Source of the DNA: Paramacrobiotus metropolitanus
Taxonomy: Eukaryota > Tardigrada > Eutardigrada > Parachela > Macrobiotidae
Assembly (NCBI RefSeq): GCF_019649055.1
Contig: NW_026570250.1
Span: 1,054,001-1,118,000, forward strand
DNA length: 64,000 bases
Direction: 5' to 3'
Position numbers and translations under genes: made by a program. Below the pieces are notes generated by a model, which saw only the letters and a list, made by a program, of their open reading frames with translations, was not told the DNA's origin and did not search any database. This document shows, piece by piece, positions 56,002 to 64,000 of this stretch. Every line of letters begins with the position of its first letter. The stretch's first letter is position 1.

Positions 56002-57119
56002 CGCAAGAAGGGCCTGCAAACCGGTGATAGCAAGGCTGGCCGAACTCTCGCCAGCGCAATTTGAAACGGAAATATTCCGTTTTCGAGAAATTCTTGATAA
56101 CTTCATGGAACCGCTAGAAAATCCAGTGACAAGTACAGCGAGCGCCGATAAAGCTTCAGAAAACGTCAGAAGACCTGTTATGAAGCACTCTTTCATGTTT
56201 AGTTTTTTTACAATGTGTCATCCGCAGTTAAAGGAAGTGCGCTGTTGATTTGTTTTTGACAAATCCGTGGTTCAAATATTTAATGCCGTTTTAGCAAGAC
56301 TTTTTTTTCTGGTGCAATTTTAAAATCCAAACAGTGATAAAATATAGAAGATTATATCAACATATAATATGAATTTATGATCCAAAGCTTGCGGTAACTA
56401 TTAAGAATTTTGACCTGAAAGTGGTGTTCGAATTTATCTCTACAGTAGCATCACATGATGTAATTTAATTAGAACATAGTCAGCAGGGACAAAAACGAAT
56501 AGGTACTAGTTAAATAAAATTTGATATGCTATGTATTTTGACACTTAAGAATTTAGGTATTTTGAAGTGAAATGCCAGTTTTTAAAAACCTTGTTTTATT
56601 AACTTGTTTTATATTTGCGGGATTTTATGTTTCAATATTCTCAAACACTCGAATCAGAATTTTAACGTTTACGTTTTAGGTAATATAAAATGTTAAAGCT
56701 ATTGAGAAGCACAAATACTTCAAAATGTATTTTGAAATGTGATAAATAATTAAAAACGTAATTAGATTTTCTAAAATATATTCAGAAATGTATCATGAAA
56801 TAATTAGATATATCTGACCCTATCGAAAAATACCGCTAAGTATATTCAGAAATATCTAGCAATATATTTTAAATTTAAAATGTAAGAGAAAAATGTAGAA
56901 ATATAATAAAAAAATATTGGTAGAAGCAATGACAATTATTGAAAAAAATATTGAGAAATATTTAGAAATATTGAGAAGTTTTTAGAAGTATTGAAAAATA
57001 GTTGGTAAATGTAGCGATATGTACGAAAATATCAGAAAATATAATTTCAGAACAGACAAAAATATATTCAGAAACTGTACTTGTTAGGTGAATAGTGTAA
57101 GGGCTGGTGGTTTGTCTTG

Positions 57120-58230
57120 CTTAAGTCGTGAGCCGTGACCGCCGGACAGGGTTAGGGTGCCGGCACGCCGGCCCGCACGGGTAGCACGACAACTCTATGA
57201 CCTTCATTTCGCTGACCGAGAATTTGATGACCGACTTGCTGCTGACTACCACAACTTGCTGACCGACAAATCGCTGAGCGGCAGTTCGCTTTTTTACAAA
57301 CTGGCTGACCGACATCGTGCTGAAACTAATTTGCTGAACGACAGCTTACTTGTCGGTCAGCGAAATGTCGGTAATCGACAACTCGCTGACCGACAACTTG
57401 TAGAAGACGAAAACTTGCTGACCGACAATTTGCTGACCAATTCAACGCACATTATCGATATTCACGCGAAAACTAGAATATTCGTTGGTTTCATAAAAAG
57501 GAAGCAATACTATGACAGTTATAACTGAGTCTGAAATATAACTTTATTATGCCGTCTTAAGTTCACGAGTATGCTATTGTCTCAGTCAATAATTATTTGT
57601 CGAATTGATAACTGTCAAAGATGTTTTAATAATTACACCGGTTTCTTAGGTTTTTTAGGTTTCTTGGGTTTCTTAGGTTTCTTAGGTTTCTTAGGTTTCT
57701 TAGGTTTCTTAGGTTTCTTAGTTTTCTCGGGTTTCTTAGGTTTCGTGGTTTTTTTCTTTTTCATAGGTTTTTTTATGAAATCCACTCATGCACGCTCGAA
57801 CTGAGAAAAGGAGAAATGGTTGACTGGATTTTTCAGATTGCTGCATAAGCCGACAGCTGTTAACAACAGTAGAATTGGTTGTGGTATCCGATTATAATCA
57901 CCCTAACTGAGTTTTACAAGGATTTGATGGGTAACAGACTAAATTTGTGGTCAGCGAGTTGTCGGTATTTCCATAAAACGTCTGTCAGTAAAATGTCGGT
58001 CAACAATTTAGTAAGTAAGCAAGTTGTCGGGTAAACATTCTGTCAGTCAACAAATTGTCGCCAGCAAATCGTCGGTGTCAGCGAGTTGTCGTTCAGCAAA
58101 ATGTCGTTCAGCGATTTGTTGTTTCAGCAAACTGTCGGGTCAACGTTTTATCGGTCAGCAAATAGTCGTCAGCAAGTTGTCGGTCAGAAAGATGACCGTC
58201 AGCGAGTTGTCGGTGTGCCTAGGGCACGAC
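57120..58230. repeat. Inverted arrays of a cgacaacttgctgac-type repeat inside the MULE
   Basis: About 57180-57440 carries repeats of gctgaccgacaacttgctga on the plus strand; 57945-58220 carries the inverse (gtcagcaagttgtcggtcag). Together they flank a 0.5-kb core containing a 9-bp repeat (57640-57740). This may be a nested foldback element. Confidence 0.6.
57640..57740 (+). repeat. 9-bp repeat ggtttctta
   Basis: About ten units; reads as GFL repeats in one frame. Simple repeat, not a gene. Confidence 0.85.
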
Positions 58231-58574
58231 CGATGGATTGACAGGAGTCCCATTTTCTTCAACATAGAGCGTCTTGGCTTTGATACTGAACCTTAGTTAA
58301 TTCAAGCAAATATTTTTGTTGCAATTATTTCTGTTCTCTTTATGTTCTGCAGGAGTGAAACTGCCTTGCGCTAATAAATCAAACCTTAGTAGCTACTAAG
58401 CCTTAGGGGGTACTTTGCTTTAGTAGTAGCCTTAGCACCCACTAAGGCTTATTAAATAACAGATAGTGCAACGTAGTGCGTGACCGACGGACAGATTAGT
58501 GCATGACAGACGGACAGACAAAAGTCCTAATTCCTGGACATAGAGGACCTCCGCTTCGCTTCGGTCGAATATAT

Positions 58575-59154
58575 ATCGTGGTGGCGGCTTGTGGGACGCG
58601 GGTCCGAGAACCCCCAGTACTTCAGTTCGACTCAGCATAGGAAACCGTGAATATGTGTTGCATAACGTAGTGGCGATCTCAGGGACCCGGGTTCGTTAGT
58701 CCCGAGTACTTTAATTCGACTATGCACATCACACTATGCATATATGGTACATGTCGTGATGGCAACCTCGGGGACCCAGTTCAATGTCCCCGAGTACTTC
58801 AGTTCGACTCAGCATGTCAAACTGTATAGGAATCACCATGAAAATCGGTGGCGACCCAAAGGTTACGTGGCGACCTAAAGGTCACCGGCACTTCCGTTCC
58901 AGCGAACCCTCAACATGTCTTGAATTAGAAATGCGGGCTCGCTTCGCTCGCCCGCTTGATGAAAAAACCTCAGTGGCGACCTCGGGGACCCGGGTTCGAG
59001 GTCCCCGAGTTCTTTATTTGAACTTCGAAAAAATTCCTCCCTCTTTTTGACCATATCAAAATTCCTCCCTCCCTCGCTTCAAAAATTCCTCCCTCTTTTT
59101 GACCACGCAGAAATTCCTCCCTCTCAAAATTCCTCCCTCTTTTTGACCCTGGCC
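58575..59154 (-). repeat. MULE right TIR
   Basis: Inverse of 54162-54740, including the tip sequence ending CCCTGGCC. Confidence 0.8.
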
Positions 59155-60161
59155 TTGTTGGCTTATGGTGTACAGGTAAAGCTTAAACCAAGATTACCAG
59201 ACGGTAGCGTGAACTCCATGTGTACAAATCGGTACCTGATGGGTTGTAAATATGCCTACCCATAATGCTCTGACATAACATAAATACAGCAGATGTAAGT
59301 CCACCTTGTTTGCGCCATTGTTTCGCCGGGTTACTGCACTATCTCCTACCTAATCTGAACTGGCACTAAATGACTTCCACCGATATTTCCAGTGACACAG
59401 AACGCTCAGAAAGATCCACAATACTGAAAAAATTTTAAACAATAACTATTGGCCCCACGCAAATTGCTTGTAACATACTGGCTACGGCATAGAAATATTC
59501 AAAAATCGAAAGGATAACCTGGTTATTGTTTGATGGTAATTATTTTTTGTGATAAAGATTATGGTTGATTTTATGTGTCATGCGTTGTACTGTATGATTT
59601 GAGCGAATACTTTTTTCTTGGCCATGTCACAAACTTGGAGCAGTCGTAAATTCCCAAGGTGTGTTACCGGAAACAGTACTATGACTCAGAACTATGTTGC
59701 AGACGTTGCTCACTTGACGTTTTTTGTTGTTGTATATCCCATCCGTAAAATAAATTTTCCATACACGTTCATTAAATCCAAAGTATCAGCATGCGAAGTG
59801 ATGAGAAAGCGGTATGCTATCCCGTGCAAAAAATTACTCCGTTTAATGCTCGACGCGCGCCGCAGCTCCGCCTTCGGTTCTTGACCCACACAAATGGAAA
59901 AAAAATAAGATTTTTCAAAAACAAATTACGATGCAGATAGCAAACTTAGTGTTTCGTGAAAGCTGGAGCCATAAGAGCCCGCTCTAACTTTTGCTGGGTA
60001 AAATAGAGGTAACGCACAGTGTTGTATTTACTATTCCCCCAAAACCTTACTTGTTTTTTTTACTTTTCGTCTGACCATTAACTTTACTATTTACTTTACT
60101 TTTCATTTTTACTTCCTTTTTACGTTTTGTCGTAACCTTACTTACTTTTACGAACTGCGTA
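59155..60161. other. Intergenic region before the GC-rich coding block
   Basis: AT-rich, no gene seen. Composition changes abruptly at about 60160. Confidence 0.4.
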
Positions 60162-62725
60162 ATGACTAGTAAGCCCGCCACACCAGAAAGAACGGCCACA
60201 CCAGTTACAACTGTTGGCCCACAGTCGCCCAGGTTCATAAGGAAGAATAGGACTCCTCCAGAAGCAGAGGAACCTCCTTCGCAACGGTCACTTCCAGCAT
60301 GGAGAGGACCACCGATGGACTTGGAGCTGAATCCAACTCGCAAGCCCACTCCACCAGCGCGGAGTGGCCCCTCAAGGGACTTAGAACGCCCCGGCCCTAC
60401 CAGGCCTGGGCCACCCATATTAAAGCCTGCAACCAAAGAGCAGCCGACTTTGACACTTCGTGGCCTAACGACCACGAAGAAGAAGTCACCACCGAAGAAG
60501 TTCCCTGGGCAAGGCCATGTGCTTTCACCACCAGAGGAACGACCGCTCCCATCAGGGACAACGGAACCCTTGCGGGACGAGCCTCCAGCGAGGCATCGTA
60601 TTCGGTTGACCCCAACGGGCCCAACCAGCCATTACCAGATGGACCCGCATAACGAATTGGTTAGCGAGATCATAGAAGTTGATCTCCGCTTAAACCTTAC
60701 GGAAGAGGACATGCGCCAGCGGATACGCGCCGGCGACCCAGCCTTGACCGAACATGAAATTGACCGCACCAACCGGGGCTGTCAGCTGTTGGTCCAGGAA
60801 CGGAATATCCTCATCCGACGACTCATGGCTATGAGAAGTAAAAGCCAGGCCCTTCGCCAGCGCAAACTACCTGGCGAGATCATCGAACATGCAATCAATA
60901 TTCGAGGGCCACACATTAACCCAAGAGCTTGGACAGTGGAACCGCGCCCAAGACCAGGCCAGCCAGTGGAAGACCAACTCCCACCGGAGGAGGTCGAAAG
61001 CGATGAGGAAATTCCTCAATTCCCGGCAGCCTACTACGGCGTCCTGTCCAGCGATGAAGAAGACTTGGATAAGGATGTCCAAAGAGTTCTATATGAGACT
61101 GCACGGGTTAAATCTCCTCTACCGAGGAGATCGCCCCGCAAAAGTCGGTCTCCAGAGAAACGGACTTCCCCAGGCCGCGCCACATCGCAACCGGCGCGCA
61201 TGCTAAGTACGCCGGCCCCAGGACCGCCACCAGCCAGGTTCACACCGAGCCGGCCAGGCAAATTACATGTCAAAGAGAAGATCGATACCTCGCCTTCTCA
61301 AGAGCCAGTCATGACCACAGCGGTGGAACGAATCCCGGCACCAACGGTGGCCGCGGATTCCAAATTAGACGACGAAGTCCAAATCACCGTGACCGCACCA
61401 GCACCTGTGGTCCCGGAAACGGCTAAAATCGTCATTGAACTTCCGACCGAACAGGTGGAACAGATTCGGCCTTAATGCCCATGACCACTCTCAGTCCAAC
61501 GGAGCAGAGACACCTTGTGGCCCATGCGGAGCACAACGATAGAAGGCAGTATCCTTACCTCCTCAAGAAGAGACAAGAGGCTAAGGACCAGAATAAGCCG
61601 GATGACTATGAAATGCTAACGGAAATGCTTCGCCGGCTAGTGGACAGAATGCTCCACGATTACTGGAATCGAAGGCGCAAACGTTTTTTCCCCTCACCGA
61701 AGAAAGACCAAATGATGGCCCAACCGCTGTCATCGACTGCACCAACAGTAGTGTTGCCGAAAGCGTCTTCGGAGCCAGAGCCGATGGACACATCCCCGTC
61801 AGGGCCAGTTGTGGCGACGCCACAAGCTGAGCCAATACAGGCGAACCATCGAAGGCCAAAACGCCACCAAAGGCACCAGCTGACCAAAGTCAAGCAGGAG
61901 CGGGCCCAACGGCCGCAGCTCCAACAACTTTGTCAACCATGCCAGCCAAAGTGGACGACATACCCATTGGCCAGCCAGTAACTTTCCCCATAGCTGGGAC
62001 ATTGGAAGATTTGGCGATTGGCGCATCAGTGATCCACTCTGCCAACTCTCAAAGAGGCAAACAGCCGAGGAAAGCCAAGAAGCCAGAGGGCCAAACCGGC
62101 CAAACAGAATTATGAGAAGAGAAACGGGCCGAGACCTATACCAGTGTCTCGTCAGTGTCATTCGGCCCGTATGGCACTCGGCGAGGAGTTTAGAGGACTT
62201 CCGCTTGCGGACCGCGTACTGACGGCACCCTTTATGCGGCGGGTGGTCACTCTTATCCTTGACTCAGGTCTGCTGGTTCGCACACACCGCGACTGGACCA
62301 GCATGGCAGAAATCCATGTGGCCCATCGACCACAAGGACTTTCCCGTAGCAGAGACAATTACTTCCACCAAATCTGCCGAGCCATCGGGTACTTACATGA
62401 CCCAAGAGGATCCCCCTTGATGGACATTGCCAGGACAATTAACGCACTTTACTATAAGGGAACGATGGACCCATGGAAGCTCAGTGACCAACTAGTGAAC
62501 GAATTACTAGCATTGGTCAGAGATGGCGTCCTGGAAACAACTAATGCCTTCCGCGCCGAACCATTACGCTTCGCTGTCCCGGGATTTATCCCACAAAAGA
62601 CCCAACGGGGTCTGTACGTGTCGCACGGCGTTGGCACAAGATGGGACTCGAGCAGACGGAAAGCGGTAGGAGCGAAGGCTAAAGAAATGAAAGGCAGGGC
62701 CAAAGAGGACCCAACTACAACATGA
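60162..62725 (+). CDS. Unrecognised Pro/Lys-rich gene A with predicted winged-helix module
   Basis: Open frame 60162-61475 (437 residues): a disordered Pro/Thr/Arg-rich start, a helical middle (EDMRQRIRAGDPALTEHEID), an acidic SSDEEDLDKDVQR and SR/PR-rich stretch. Its TAA overlaps ATG 61475 (TAATG), where a second frame (to 61981) continues with YPYLLKKRQEAKDQNKPDD. Around 61835-61850 coding potential moves to another frame (TPPKAPADQSQAG, VDDIPIGQPVTFPIAGTL), and from 62144 back to a frame ending at 62725, whose 193 residues look like two winged helices (DRVLTAPFMRRVVTLILDSG, then SDQLVNELLALVRDGVLETT) and a basic tail. So there are two frame changes: either decay, sequence errors or unseen introns. 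Composition suggests a chromatin or nucleic-acid protein. Family unknown. Confidence 0.5.
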
Positions 62726-62743
62726 CCCAACTGGCCATACAAC

Positions 62744-64000
62744 ATGACCCAACTGGCCAAACTGCCAGGCCCAAAGAACCTGCCGAAAGAAATGCCTCCA
62801 AGGCCATCAGTAACCCGAAGGGAGAACGCCCTTCAAAAGGAACAGCAGGAGGCGCAGATGCGAGCGACAGGCCAACGGCCCTCGCCACGGGACACTGTGT
62901 CGCTGCCTAACGCAGCTGGCCGGTCTAGACCTCCTTCACCGGCTCCATCAGCTTCTTCCATGAAGAGTCGAAAAACTACGGCCAAGAAAGGGCGCGGCAA
63001 GAAATCGCCGACCCCACCACCCGATGATTCGGACTCAGAAGACTCTAAACCAAAGTCAGTGTGAGAAGACGAAGAGGAGGATGAAGGGGACGAAGAAATG
63101 GATTCCTCAAAGTCCGACTCCGAAGACTCAGATGATGATGATCAGAGCCCTGGTAAACTTTCCATAAATGTCCCACCGGACCACAGTATGGAAATACCTC
63201 CAGTCGACGAAAATCAGGCACCTACCGGTGACCAGAGCATGGAGGATCAGGGCAGCACACAAGGCGCTCAACATGCGGACCAGGGCGGCGCAGAAGACGC
63301 CCATCCCAGTGACCAGAGCGACACACCACCTGACTCGGTCGCCCGACATGTAAGAGACACATTTTCCCCGGACTCGGGCGAAGTGCGCCATACTTTACCA
63401 GATCCATGCCCGGCCAAGCCACGCATTGGCTATGTCTCGCCACCAACACCAAAGGTGGCCAGGAAATGGCCAGGCGGAGATCCATCCAAGAAGATGAAGA
63501 TTTCCAACATGGATAAAGGATGGGCATACGTGAAGGCCGCCCTACAGGCGTTGTCCCAAACGGGCACAACTTACGCCACAGGGGACTTGGCCTACCAGCT
63601 GATTGAGAAATGGGAAGGCCCCTCCCTGGCTGTCCAAGTCGAAAGTGAGGCAGTATGTCCAGATGGCATACAATGAAGGCGTCATCTTGAGGACCCATAC
63701 GCCCAACGGCGAAATCTACACGTTCCCACCGGAAAATCGTGAGGCGGCTCCTCAAGGCTACTGGGAATGGCGCAACGCCATTCTCACTGTGCTGACTACC
63801 ACACAGCATCCCCTCGGCCTCACACGCGGAGAAATTGCCAATCAACTTCTGGGCCATTACCAGCTGTACTATATGGCGCACCACCCGCATTTGATTGATG
63901 GAACGGAATACGCCTCGGGCAACGGCCGGGACATAGGCTTATTCCCCATCTTTGAGGACGTCAGATACGTCGTCAAGAAGATGCTGCGTGAACGCTGGCT
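62744..64000 (+). CDS. Unrecognised gene B, paralogous to gene A, partial
   Basis: The frame 62744-63064 is Pro/Ser/Lys-rich (KSRKTTAKKGRGKKSPTPPP, then DDSDSEDSK) and hits TGA at 63062; the same frame stays open after it (EEMDSSKSDSEDSDDDDQSP) to 63676. A winged-helix-like module then starts at about 63505 (GWAYVKAALQALSQTGTTYA), changes frame near 63640, and continues in frame 0 (AYNEGVILRTHTPNGEIYTF, then WRNAILTVLTTTQHPLGLTR and VRYVVKKMLRERW) off the right edge. Its order mirrors the module of gene A (compare DSGLLVRTHRDWTS), so A and B look like a tandem duplication. At least one stop and one shift are present. Confidence 0.5.

Larger units (their letters stand above)
54162..59154. mobile_element. 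Mutator-like element (MULE) with about 580-bp TIRs
   Basis: The ends begin GGCCAGGGTCAAAAAGAGGG and are inverted copies over about 54162-54740 and 58575-59154. Flanking 9-mers ttctttgct (54153-54161) and ttgttggct (59155-59163) agree at 7 of 9 positions, the target-duplication size of MULEs. Inside is a decayed gene with a TNNFVEAFFR motif and a SWIM zinc finger. Very long TIRs, 9-bp TSD and SWIM finger together support Mutator. Confidence 0.8.

Noticed and set aside
60047-60475. Minus-strand frames in the 60-64 kb block, including 63222-63890
   Set aside because: High GC leaves antisense frames open; the plus strand has the consistent codon pattern and repeats of the module.

Overview
The window is animal nuclear DNA. 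It contains spliceosomal introns (several only 57-70 nt), the N-terminal exons of a DNA polymerase epsilon catalytic subunit, and a dense, nested set of eukaryotic transposons: Helitrons, a Polinton/Maverick-type element, mariner, a Mutator-like element, a non-LTR retrotransposon and a miniature LTR element. A small invertebrate with a compact, transposon-rich genome fits best. I cannot fix the phylum from the sequence alone.

Layout. 1-8146 is host sequence. It holds POLE (minus, running off the left edge), a possible profilin-like gene (plus), putative exons of Tyr/Arg/Gly/Asn-rich and Lys/Ala-rich genes (plus), and a secreted peptidoglycan-binding/M15-type peptidase (minus) broken by one in-frame TGA. 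At 8147-35232 four Helitrons sit head-to-tail, with no base between neighbours, in what looks like one A|T target site. The first (8147-21774) is a minisatellite-filled non-autonomous copy split by an 8.7-kb Polinton-like element (8506-17204, perfect 38-bp inverted ends, TGCCGC duplication). The second (21775-32695) is a decayed autonomous copy with a Rep/helicase gene, an RPA70-like gene, an RPA14/OB-like exon set and a RING-H2 gene. The third and fourth are short copies built of a 45-bp minisatellite.

35233-41240 holds host DNA and an R2/R4-type LINE pseudogene. 41241-44905 is a fifth Helitron with a 1.08-kb LTR miniature element inside it. 45371-47348 is a TIR element, 49159-50468 an intact mariner, 51100-51286 a fold-back repeat, and 54162-59154 a Mutator-like element with about 580-bp terminal inverted repeats. 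60162-64000 is a visibly GC-richer coding block of two tandem proline/lysine-rich genes, each ending in a similar predicted winged-helix module.

How parts work together. The autonomous Helitron has two promoters, each with a TATA box and perfect heat-shock elements. They lie upstream of its RPA-like genes and, through splicing, possibly of Rep/helicase, which suggests heat-controlled transposition. The Polinton-like element encodes integrase, packaging ATPase, a pX-like core protein and a complete 180-residue TATA-binding-protein core. Next to the TBP gene are two units with tRNA-type A/B boxes around long hairpins, ending in oligo-T. A mobile element that supplies its own TBP next to Pol III-type hairpin RNAs is the most novel-looking system here. 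The same element also carries a captured, intron-containing host TBL2 fragment.
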